Of a stretch of DNA of 32,791 nt, positions 23,861 through 30,403 are shown piece by piece. Below the pieces are notes generated by a model. That model was not told where the DNA came from. It worked only from the letters and a program-made list of their open reading frames with translations, and did not search any database. Position 1 is the stretch's first letter; each line of letters starts with the position of its first letter. The DNA is from JAVBQJ01 sp045585875 (lineage in GTDB: Bacteria > Verrucomicrobiota > Lentisphaeria > Victivallales > Victivallaceae), in NCBI GenBank assembly GCA_045585875.1, contig JAZMZH010000137.1:1-32791 (forward strand), given 5' to 3'. The translations under genes and the position numbers were made by a program.

Positions 23861-23871
23861 TTGAATGTCAA
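23843..23871 (-). promoter_or_regulatory. Promoter of the glycyl radical enzyme operon
   Basis: Minus strand TTGACA (23871-23866), 17-nt spacer, TATAGT (23848-23843), a near-consensus match about 75 nt before the start codon. It overlaps the divergent promoter almost completely. Confidence 0.75.
23847..23856. promoter_or_regulatory. Palindromic operator candidate TATCATGATA
   Basis: A perfect 10-bp palindrome lies between the elements of both overlapping divergent promoters. Its size and AT-rich arms suit a GntR-type winged-helix dimer such as the regulator encoded in the operon. Confidence 0.55.
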
Positions 23872-23903
23872 ACACCAAATCCGGAAAAACAGGAAAATTT
23901 TTT

Positions 23904-25085
23904 ATGAAAAAGAAAGCAGACGGGACTGCCGGCAGGAACGGGAACGGATCGGAAGCTTCCGGCGGGAAGAACGGTTTCGGCGGGCGTGAGGCATCCGCCC
24001 GCCGGGCGGATGCCGCGGGGATCGCGGCGGTGAAATTTCTGCCCAACCGCGTGTGGCGGGTCTATGCCGGGGGCAGCGGCATCGACCGGCTGCGGGGCGT
24101 TTCTCCGGCGGTCGACGGTCATTTCCCCGAGGACTGGATCGCCTCGACATCGGAGGCCAACAACCCGCAGTATCCCAAGGCCGATCAGGGATTGAGTTTC
24201 GTCGAACTCCCCGATGGGCCGATGCGTTTCACGGACTACCTTGCGCGCGATCCGGAGAAAACGCTGGGCCGCAGACACCATGCGCGGTTCGGCGCCAATG
24301 CCGGACTGCTCATGAAGATCCTCGATGCCGCCGAACAGCTGCCGATCCAATGCCATCCCTCGGTCGCTGATGCGCGGCGGTATTACCACAGCGATTTCGG
24401 CAAGACCGAGGCATGGTACGTGATCGCCGTCCGCGAGGTGAACGGAGAGAAACCCTTTCTGCTGGTCGGGTTCAATGAGCGTCTGGACGAAAAAGTGTTC
24501 CGGGAGGAAGCCCTCTCCGGGACCTTCTCCTCCGGGGGGAAAATGCTGCACAAGCTGGAAGTGAAGCCGGGGGACTGTCTGCTGATCCGCGGCGGGCTGC
24601 CCCACGCCATCGGCTGCGGAGTGACCCTGATCGAAGTGATGGAGCCGAGCGATCTGGTCATCCAGCCGGAACTTTTCTGCGGCAGCCAGCCGCTCTCCGA
24701 ATCCGAACGCTGGAGCGGAGCGGCTCCGGAGGACGCTCTGAAGTGCTTCGACTACACGCCGCTCTCCGAATCCGAGGTGCGCCGACGCAACATCCTCACC
24801 CCGGAACAGGCGGATGAATCGCTTCAGATCCTGATCCCCCGGACTCTGGCCAAATACTTCGAAGTACAGAAAATGGTCTGCCGCGGCCGTTATACCCTGC
24901 GCAATCGCGAGCAGTGCCACCGGGCGGGCGTGGTCGTCCGGGGGGAAGTCTCCCTGGATGACGGCGTACGGGAACTGACGCTGAAAACCGGCGACGCCTT
25001 TTTCCTGCCCTGTGCTCTGGAGCAGGCGGAGTTTCGCGGCACGGGCGAAGTGATCTTCGCGCTGCCCCCCGATCCGCTTCCGTAA
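23904..25085 (+). CDS. manA: Class I mannose-6-phosphate isomerase
   Basis: It interconverts mannose 6-phosphate and fructose 6-phosphate in the cytoplasm using zinc. Zinc-site landmarks are LPIQCHPS with Gln and His, KTEAWYV with Glu, and GGLPHAIG with His. Catalytic-fold segments include LLMKILDAAEQLP and EVMEPSDLVIQPEL. Length is 393 residues from ATG 23904, which follows AGGA. The first 42 residues are a Lys/Gly/Ala-rich tail with no family match; the fold begins at VKFLPNRVWRVYAGG, where a GTG at 24030 is an alternative start. It is divergent from the glycyl-radical operon and shares its control region, linking that pathway to hexose phosphate metabolism. Confidence 0.88.
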   Translation: MKKKADGTAGRNGNGSEASGGKNGFGGREASARRADAAGIAAVKFLPNRVWRVYAGGSGIDRLRGVSPAVDGHFPEDWIASTSEANNPQYPKADQGLSFVELPDGPMRFTDYLARDPEKTLGRRHHARFGANAGLLMKILDAAEQLPIQCHPSVADARRYYHSDFGKTEAWYVIAVREVNGEKPFLLVGFNERLDEKVFREEALSGTFSSGGKMLHKLEVKPGDCLLIRGGLPHAIGCGVTLIEVMEPSDLVIQPELFCGSQPLSESERWSGAAPEDALKCFDYTPLSESEVRRRNILTPEQADESLQILIPRTLAKYFEVQKMVCRGRYTLRNREQCHRAGVVVRGEVSLDDGVRELTLKTGDAFFLPCALEQAEFRGTGEVIFALPPDPLP

Positions 25086-25088
25086 ACC

Positions 25089-25131
25089 GCGGGACTCCGC
25101 CGTCCGGACCGTCGTCCGGTGGCGGTCCCGC
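25089..25131 (+). terminator. Long hairpin after manA
   Basis: GCGGGAC...GTCCCGC with inner CCGCC/GGCGG and TCCGGA/GTCCGG pairings, immediately after the manA stop. It is followed by CAAAATCC rather than a T-run, so it is a transcript-end structure of uncertain type. Confidence 0.4.
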
Positions 25132-25238
25132 AAAATCCGAAGAACGGAATCGAACCGCGCCGTGCGCTCTCCTCCGGCAGCCGATCCGCAACCGCGGCGG
25201 ATCTCGCCCCCCCCGCGACGCCCGCGCATCGTCAAAAA

Positions 25239-25430
25239 GCGGCTTTAATCGGGGAAAATGGGAAGTTGGAATCCACGGCCGTCAACCGTGCCGTTCTCGA
25301 ATTGGATCTTGCCGGACTGGGGCTGGACCCCGAGCGGACAAAACTGATCAAATCCATTGAGTTCAGGATCAGCCTCCGACATTGGAAAGCGGCGTATATT
25401 CCACACCCATCCGTCCTCACAGCTGTGTGA
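25239..25430 (+). pseudogene. Possible remnant of a protein C-terminus
   Basis: About 63 in-frame codons read like protein: ENGKLESTAVNRAVLELD and ERTKLIKSIEFRISLRHWKA. They look like the end of a beta-rich secreted or sugar-active protein. No ribosome site or credible start precedes them, and the upstream part of the frame is low-complexity. The rest of 25086-25634 holds only hairpins. A decayed gene is the best reading, but the family is not recognised. Confidence 0.3.
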
Positions 25431-25569
25431 TGAGCATCATCGGAGAGTGATCGGAGCACAACCGGCTCTGCCGACCGGCGGCAGGTTCCGGAGCCGCGCG
25501 GCATCGCCGTGAGTCGACAAGCGGCGGCGCGAAGCTGTACGGGCCCGCGCCCGGCCCTGAGAGAACGAA

Positions 25570-25624
25570 GGCGGGCAGCGCCGTGCGCTGCCCGCCAATG
25601 ATCCGGGACCGCGCGCGCGGTCCC
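25570..25624 (-). terminator. Double hairpin downstream of thi4
   Basis: A perfect 20-bp palindrome GGGACCGCGC/GCGCGGTCCC (25605-25624) and a 12-bp stem GGCGGGCAGCGC/GCGCTGCCCGCC (25570-25596) follow the thi4 stop on the minus strand. The second leads into TTCGTTCTC, a weak T-rich tail. Confidence 0.45.
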
Positions 25625-25634
25625 TCCGGAGAAA

Positions 25635-26432
25635 TTATTTGCAGAGCTTTTTCCCCAGGGAGGCGGCGATCAGCCCGGCCGCCTTGTAACCGGAGCGGAG
25701 CATGCCGCCGAAGACCGGTCCCATGCGGTAGCCGCCGGTCACGTTGGTGGCGCTCATCCCCGAGGCGAAAAGACCGGGATAGAATTCTCTGGTGCTCTCC
25801 ACGGTGGCGTCCTCGCCGGGTTCGGCCCACATGGGTTTCTCACCCATGACGCCGCCGGTGGGCGTGTCGAGCCTGACGCCGGCCTTTTCCGCGGCCAGCC
25901 GCATGATTTCGCAGGGATGCCCGGTGGCGTCCATGACGCATTTGGCGATCACGGTCAGGGGATCGACCATCATCCCGGCCCGGCGGACGGTGTTCCAATT
26001 CACCACCAGCCCGTTGACCCGGTCGTTTTTGAATACGATGTCCTCCACCGCCACCGAGTTGAAGAGCCGGGCGCCGGCCTTGACCGCGCCGAAAATCAGC
26101 CCGGAGGCCAGCATGACCGAATCGATCGTATAGAGGCCGCTGCCGTCGTCGGCTTTGACGTACGGGATGCCGAAATCGTCGAGGATGGGCAGGGAATACT
26201 CCTCCACCGCGACTTCGTTGAAGAGCATCGCGCCGCCCCAGACCCCGCCTCCGGGGGCAAGGCCCCGCTCGAAGAGGGAAACCGAAATTCCGGACCTGGC
26301 CAGATAGTAGGCCGTGACCAGCGCCGACGGACCGGCGCCGACGATGGCGGTTTCGACCTCGAGAGAGGAGAGCAGTTTCTCGCAGTAGCGACGGATGATG
26401 AGACTGGAAACGTCTTTTTCAAACACAGGCAT
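25635..26432 (-). CDS. thi4: Thi4-family thiazole synthase (sulfide-using type)
   Basis: The 265-residue FAD/NAD-binding protein makes the thiazole phosphate half of thiamin from NAD, glycine and sulfur. The dinucleotide fold VGAGPSALVTAYYLARSG (about 31-48), GGGVWGGAMLFNEV, and the C-terminal GMSATNVTGGYRMGPVFGGML match Thi4. The residue that is the sacrificial Cys in yeast Thi4 (CMDP) and His in methanogen Thi4 (HVDP) is Met here (MVDP). It therefore cannot donate its own sulfur and is expected to use free sulfide, fitting an anaerobe. The ATG at 26432 follows GGAG by 6 nt; the longer frame from 26525 is riboswitch RNA. Expression is under the TPP riboswitch upstream. Confidence 0.92.
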   Translation of the reverse strand: MPVFEKDVSSLIIRRYCEKLLSSLEVETAIVGAGPSALVTAYYLARSGISVSLFERGLAPGGGVWGGAMLFNEVAVEEYSLPILDDFGIPYVKADDGSGLYTIDSVMLASGLIFGAVKAGARLFNSVAVEDIVFKNDRVNGLVVNWNTVRRAGMMVDPLTVIAKCVMDATGHPCEIMRLAAEKAGVRLDTPTGGVMGEKPMWAEPGEDATVESTREFYPGLFASGMSATNVTGGYRMGPVFGGMLRSGYKAAGLIAASLGKKLCK

Positions 26433-26696
26433 AGCCCGCTCCTTTCCTACGCCGGAATTACCCGGATCAGGTTCATGGGACGGCCCTGCCCGAAGGAGCG
26501 GCTTTGAATTTCGGCGGGATCGCAAAAAAAGACGAATCGGGTAATTTGAGCGCGGCTACTCGTAGAGTAACCGCCGAAAATGCTCCCGGTTCGGACTTTT
26601 GCGAAACGCCGAAAGGCATGCCGGGGCTTCGGGCAGGACCGTCATCACAGGTCTGTTCTCAGCCGCGTCACCCCGACGCGGCACCCCCTTGCAGGC
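26433..26696 (-). promoter_or_regulatory. TPP riboswitch with a 165-nt insertion at its junction
   Basis: On the minus strand, the 5' half has GGGGGTGC, a 7-bp P3 stem (CCGCGTC/GACGCGG, 26681-26663) and the pyrimidine-sensing CTGAGA (26662-26657). The 3' half is at 26474-26448 (GAACCTGATC, GGTAAT, CCGGCGTA), the pyrophosphate-sensing part. In ordinary TPP riboswitches these parts are joined by a few nucleotides. Here 26643-26479 intervenes, bounded by 17-nt arms that pair with each other (26643-26627 with 26495-26479, one G-U). CCGCTCCTT (26501-26493) in the insert can pair with the thi4 Shine-Dalgarno AAGGAGCGG (26444-26436), suggesting control of translation. Confidence 0.88.
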
Positions 26697-26700
26697 ATAT

Positions 26701-26729
26701 ACAATACACCCTTTCGCCCGGCAAGGCAA
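26701..26729 (-). promoter_or_regulatory. Promoter of the thi4 riboswitch transcript
   Basis: Minus strand TTGCCT (26729-26724), 17-nt spacer, TATTGT (26706-26701). The predicted start near 26694 coincides with the 5' edge of the aptamer. Confidence 0.6.
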
Positions 26730-26736
26730 ATCGGAG

Positions 26737-26763
26737 CTGCTGAAATTACGGATTTTTCAGCAG
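26737..26763. repeat. 9-bp inverted repeat upstream of the thi4 promoter
   Basis: CTGCTGAAA and TTTCAGCAG with a 9-nt loop, between the thi4 promoter and the secretin terminator. The role is unknown; it may be an operator or part of the terminator region. Confidence 0.4.
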
Positions 26764-26811
26764 AAAAAGGCCCGCCGCGCCGGATGCGCATGTCGCATCG
26801 GCGCGGCGGGC
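26764..26811 (-). terminator. Intrinsic terminator of the secretin operon
   Basis: On the minus strand a very stable GC stem (GCCCGCCGCGCCG/CGGCGCGGCGGGC, 26811-26770) is followed by CC... into five T (26768-26764), 15 nt after the stop. Confidence 0.8.
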
Positions 26812-26825
26812 GGGCGCAAGGCCGC

Positions 26826-28433
26826 TTACTCCAATGTATTCCCGTCGAGAGCGAGCTGCTCAAAACCCAGATTGCGGACCGGGTGTTCTTTTCCGGCGGT
26901 GACATCCGAGACGATGCCCGCGGTATCCTCCCGCACCGCCTCCGGAGCCCGGTCGAAGGGACCGGAGAGCTCCGCACGGGCGATCAGCACCAGTTCCGAA
27001 TGACGGGTGGTCTCCGATTCGGTGGAGAATACCCAGCCGAGCACCGGGATGTCCTTCAGGAGCGGCACGCCGGAAACGCTCCGGATCACGTTGGTGCGCT
27101 TGATGCCGCCGATCACGAAATCCTTTCCCTCGTTTCCGACCTGGACCTCCGTTGAAAATTCGGATTTGTTCAGGCGCGGCGATCCGTCGCTGTTCCAGCC
27201 GAGGAGGCTCGTCCCGGAAACCCGGATCGGCAGGATGGAGGCTTTTCCGGTCACGACCGGAGTCACATCCAGCTCGAACCGGAAGCCGTTGGCGGCGCGA
27301 GTGTTCTGCGCAGTGCCGTGCTCAAGGGTAAAATCCGCCTCGGGAGGAAGTTTGTCGCGGCTCTCGATGATCTTGTCGTTCACCGTGGTGTCGGCGACAG
27401 GGGTCTGTTCCTCGTAAAAGAGGCCGGTGCTGACCGAAATCCGCGACAGACGGCGGTTCTTCGCCACGATCACGCCCTCCGTCACGACTTTCGCCCGCCC
27501 GGTGGAGGTCAGAAAGTCGAAGTACTTGCTGTTCCACTTCGGATTGAAGTTGAAGAAGTCGGTGCGGCTGGAGTGCGAACCGTCGATGCCCGCGGCAAAG
27601 GTGCTCGCCCAGTTGTTGCGGTAACGCCCGCCGGCGGAGAAGAAATCCACGCCGTCGTTGTTCTTCCAGCTCTGGAAATCCACGCCGAGCTTATCGTCGT
27701 TTTCGGTGCTGATCTCCAGCAGCTGATAACTCAGGCGGATCTCCGGCATCGGGCGGTCATACTGCTCGAGCTGCTCCCGGATGTTGTCCAGGCTCCACGG
27801 CGGCGCGGCGATGAAGAGCGCATTCAGCCCGCCGTCCACCACCAGGGTATCCGTGCCGCCGAAGAGTTCCACATCGCTGCCGACCGCGCCGACGTTTCTC
27901 ACCATTTCCTTCAGGTTGGCGGCGGCGTTGACCTTGGGGAAGTAGAGGAAGTTGGGACGTCCGCTCGAAAAGGCGATCCCCGGCTGGTCGAGCTTGGCGA
28001 TGATCTCGTCGATGCTGTCGCCGCTGCCGTGGTCCTGAAACCGGTAGTCTTCGGCGGAGACCAGCAGCACGCCCCGGCCGTCGTTGAACTTGATCGCGTC
28101 CACCTGCACCGGATTGCCGTTGACCTTCGTACCCCGGACCACGCTCAGGAGATAACCCCGCAGCGCGTAGGGTTCCGCATGTTTCAGGGTATACAGTTTG
28201 GTGATGACAAACGGATCGGTGTTGGAGCGGATGAAACGGATCGCATCGTCCGAATCCTTTACATCCACCCGCAGCTGGGTCTGCACCGTGCTGCTGCCGT
28301 ACCCCGCGGAGGGGACATTGGCATGCGCCTTTACCGTGCCGGGAATCGGCTGGGGAATGACGGTGACCTCCTGCGCCCACAACGGAGCGGAAATCGCCGC
28401 GGCGGAAAAAAGCAATGTTTTTATGATATTCAT
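26826..28433 (-). CDS. Secretin-like outer-membrane protein (GspD/PilQ type), second of pair
   Basis: The 535-residue protein has a signal peptide (MNIIKTLLFSAAAISAPLWA). N-terminal ring-building repeats are seen in TKLYTLKHAEPYALRGYLLS and ALFIAAPPWSLDNIREQLEQYD. The C-terminus has a secretin signature: KDFVIGGIKRTNVIRSVSG then VPLLKDIPVLGWVFSTES. Secretins form large multimeric gates in the outer membrane for type II secretion or type IV pili. The ATG at 28433 begins the signal peptide and follows AAGGA; a TTG at 28463 is less likely. It shares DxxSWKNxxGVDxFSAG-like sequence with its upstream neighbour, so the two are paralogues. No other secretion gene is in view. Confidence 0.82.
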   Translation of the reverse strand: MNIIKTLLFSAAAISAPLWAQEVTVIPQPIPGTVKAHANVPSAGYGSSTVQTQLRVDVKDSDDAIRFIRSNTDPFVITKLYTLKHAEPYALRGYLLSVVRGTKVNGNPVQVDAIKFNDGRGVLLVSAEDYRFQDHGSGDSIDEIIAKLDQPGIAFSSGRPNFLYFPKVNAAANLKEMVRNVGAVGSDVELFGGTDTLVVDGGLNALFIAAPPWSLDNIREQLEQYDRPMPEIRLSYQLLEISTENDDKLGVDFQSWKNNDGVDFFSAGGRYRNNWASTFAAGIDGSHSSRTDFFNFNPKWNSKYFDFLTSTGRAKVVTEGVIVAKNRRLSRISVSTGLFYEEQTPVADTTVNDKIIESRDKLPPEADFTLEHGTAQNTRAANGFRFELDVTPVVTGKASILPIRVSGTSLLGWNSDGSPRLNKSEFSTEVQVGNEGKDFVIGGIKRTNVIRSVSGVPLLKDIPVLGWVFSTESETTRHSELVLIARAELSGPFDRAPEAVREDTAGIVSDVTAGKEHPVRNLGFEQLALDGNTLE

Positions 28434-28459
28434 GAGGGGGGAATCCTTTTGACTGAAGT

Positions 28460-29938
28460 TCAAAGATTGGAGGCGACTTCATTGCTGACCGGCGCGGGAG
28501 GCTGAGAAGCGGGATGCACCAGATTCGCCTCGGCGGTCACAATGACATAGGTTCTTTCCCGGACCGTGGTGGTCGTGCCGAAGAGATATTTCAGCACCGG
28601 GATCCGCACCAGAAACGGGATGCCCACGGTCTGCTCCGCTTCCTGCTCGCGGACGTAGCTTGCCAGCAGCTTCTCGGTTTTGAAACCGAGCGTGAGTTCG
28701 CCCGAAACCGTGCTGGCGTTGCCCAATTCGTCGCCGCGGTTGCTTTTTTCCGTGATCGTCCTGGAATCGAGCTGATAGGCGAAGACCACGCCGCCGTTGT
28801 TTTCGGCGTAAAACTCCTCGCCGGAGGGCAGTTCGCCGCGGGGGCCGATCTCCTCGGGCGCCGCGCCGAAGCAGATCACCGGATTGATAACGGTCAGCGT
28901 CAGCGTGCTGTCGCCGCCCTCCGAAATGCTGCTGCGGTCATCTTCGTCCTTGCTGATGTTTTCATAGCCCGGGGTCAGAGTGGCGGTGTAGATTTTCGGC
29001 AGATGCGCGTTCAGGACGGGATCCTCGTAGACCGCCGTATTGACGAAGGTCAGGTCGGCGTGCGCGGCCAGTTTCGCATTGCCCGACTGCTGCAGGATGC
29101 GGACGAAGCTCAGATCGAACTGGGGAGCGGTGAAAAACGCCCCGTATCCCCACGAGGTGGAAAAATTTTTCGTCAGGTCGGCGAGCTTGTGCGTCCCGCT
29201 GATTATGCGCCAGACCGCCTCGTCGGAAAAGACCTTCCCGCCGTCGTAACCCGCCGAAAAGATGTCCACTCCGGGACCGTTCTTCCACGCGAGATAGTCC
29301 AGGCCGATGTCGCGGAGCTTGCTCTCGCGGATCTCGTAATAGTTCAGCCTCAGATTCACCTGCGGCACGGGGCGGTCGAGGTACTTGACCCAGGCGAGGA
29401 TCGCCAGCGCCGCCCCGTTGTCGTCCTTCCAGTAGATGGTGTTGGTGTCCTTGTTCAGAAAGGCGCGGCCCTCGGGGGAACCCATCGTGCCCTCGTTGAT
29501 GAGCCGCACGATGTCCTCCGCCGCCCGGTAGTTCGGGATGTAGGTAATCCGCGTGATGCCGGTGCCCTCGATCAGCGAACCGCTTTCGCCGGGGGTGCCG
29601 GGCTGATCCAGACCGGCGATGAGATCGTCCACATACGGGATGAAATCCTCTCCGGTGGAGACGATGATCATTTGCCGGTCCGCCTGGGGGTAATTGACCC
29701 GCTCGATGGTGGAACTGGCGCTGTAGCGCTTCACCGCCGATTCGATGAAGGGCCGGATGTCGGTCGCCTTCAGATACTTGAGTTCGTAGACTTTGCTGAC
29801 GATCCGCACCTGGCCGTCATCCTGAAGCAGTCGGATGGTCCGGATCTCTTCTTCCCGGGACGCTTCTCCGTAGAGGAGCGGCGTCCCCGCGATTCCCGCC
29901 GCCAGTATGAGGGCGGTGATGATTCTTTTTTCTCTCAT
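28460..29938 (-). CDS. Secretin-like protein, first of pair
   Basis: The 492-residue protein has a signal peptide (MREKRIITALILAAGIAGTPLL). It contains a ring-building repeat (VYELKYLKATDIRPFIESAV), another around ITYIPNYRAAEDIVRLI, and a C-terminal secretin-like stretch TVGIPFLVRIPVLKYLFGTTTTVRERTYVIV. The usual VPxLxxIPxxGxLF signature is loosened: FLVRIPVLKYLF. It shares DYLAWKNGPGVDIFSAG with the downstream gene. The ATG at 29938 follows AGGA by 9 nt. It starts a two-gene operon from the promoter at 30174-30202, with 26 nt to the second gene. Paired function as a mixed outer-membrane ring is inference. Confidence 0.75.
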   Translation of the reverse strand: MREKRIITALILAAGIAGTPLLYGEASREEEIRTIRLLQDDGQVRIVSKVYELKYLKATDIRPFIESAVKRYSASSTIERVNYPQADRQMIIVSTGEDFIPYVDDLIAGLDQPGTPGESGSLIEGTGITRITYIPNYRAAEDIVRLINEGTMGSPEGRAFLNKDTNTIYWKDDNGAALAILAWVKYLDRPVPQVNLRLNYYEIRESKLRDIGLDYLAWKNGPGVDIFSAGYDGGKVFSDEAVWRIISGTHKLADLTKNFSTSWGYGAFFTAPQFDLSFVRILQQSGNAKLAAHADLTFVNTAVYEDPVLNAHLPKIYTATLTPGYENISKDEDDRSSISEGGDSTLTLTVINPVICFGAAPEEIGPRGELPSGEEFYAENNGGVVFAYQLDSRTITEKSNRGDELGNASTVSGELTLGFKTEKLLASYVREQEAEQTVGIPFLVRIPVLKYLFGTTTTVRERTYVIVTAEANLVHPASQPPAPVSNEVASNL

Positions 29939-29990
29939 GTTCACGATTCCTGTTGATGATGTCTGTCTGCCTGTTGAACAATCCGTCCGG

Positions 29991-30086
29991 TCACGTCCCG
30001 ACCGGGAGCGTGGGACATCGCATTCGGAACACATAAAATTCCGGGAGCGGGAGGGAATGTCTTTCCTGCCATGCCTGCATGTTCAT
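29991..30086 (-). CDS. Candidate small upstream ORF in the secretin leader
   Basis: A 31-codon frame (starts MNMQAWQERH) has AAGGAG 10 nt before its ATG and lies in the roughly 230-nt leader between promoter and secretin gene. No homology or codon evidence is available; it may be a regulatory uORF or chance. Confidence 0.3.
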   Translation of the reverse strand: MNMQAWQERHSLPLPEFYVFRMRCPTLPVGT

Positions 30087-30173
30087 CTTCGAGGCTCTCC
30101 TTGCTTTATACACTACCTTAATAATCGTGTATTATTTTCATTGAAAAACAGAACATTTTCTGCTTGCAAAGTT

Positions 30174-30202
30174 AATATACACTTGGTTGATGTTGTTGTC
30201 AA
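30174..30202 (-). promoter_or_regulatory. Promoter of the secretin operon
   Basis: Minus strand TTGACA (30202-30197), 17-nt spacer, TATATT (30179-30174), a near-perfect sigma-70 match within an AT-rich region. The start near 30167 gives a leader of about 230 nt. Confidence 0.8.
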
Positions 30203-30287
30203 ATAAAATTATGACAAAAAAAGTAGATTTTTGAAAAAATATATGACCACAGCGGCTCCGGATGCCGGCTTGAGCATCCGAAAAGTC

Positions 30288-30321
30288 AAAAAAGGGGCAT
30301 CGGAACGGAGGTTGCCTCCCC
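30288..30321 (-). terminator. Intrinsic terminator of the exbB-exbD-tonB operon
   Basis: On the minus strand GGGG...CCCC with an inner GAGG/CCTC stem (30321-30294) runs into six T (30293-30288), about 80 nt after the tonB-like stop. The remaining gap 30203-30403 shows only a small GGATGC/GCATCC hairpin (30260-30279). Confidence 0.55.
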
Positions 30322-30403
30322 TCGCAGAACAGCCTCCGGAGATCTGCCGGAAACACAATTCCGTCAGGCGCCGGAAGCCATGGCGGAGTTTGACGCAGTG
30401 CCG

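Noticed and set aside
21750..23864. 704-codon plus-strand frame across the glycyl radical enzyme gene
   Set aside because: A shadow frame; the minus strand carries the complete glycyl radical motifs.
26448..26501. A truncated TPP riboswitch lacking the pyrimidine sensor
   Set aside because: The missing CTGAGA/P3 half was found further upstream at 26657-26696, so it is split rather than truncated.
26433..26525. N-terminal extension of Thi4 from 26525
   Set aside because: This stretch is the 3' half of the TPP riboswitch; the ATG at 26432 has its own Shine-Dalgarno.
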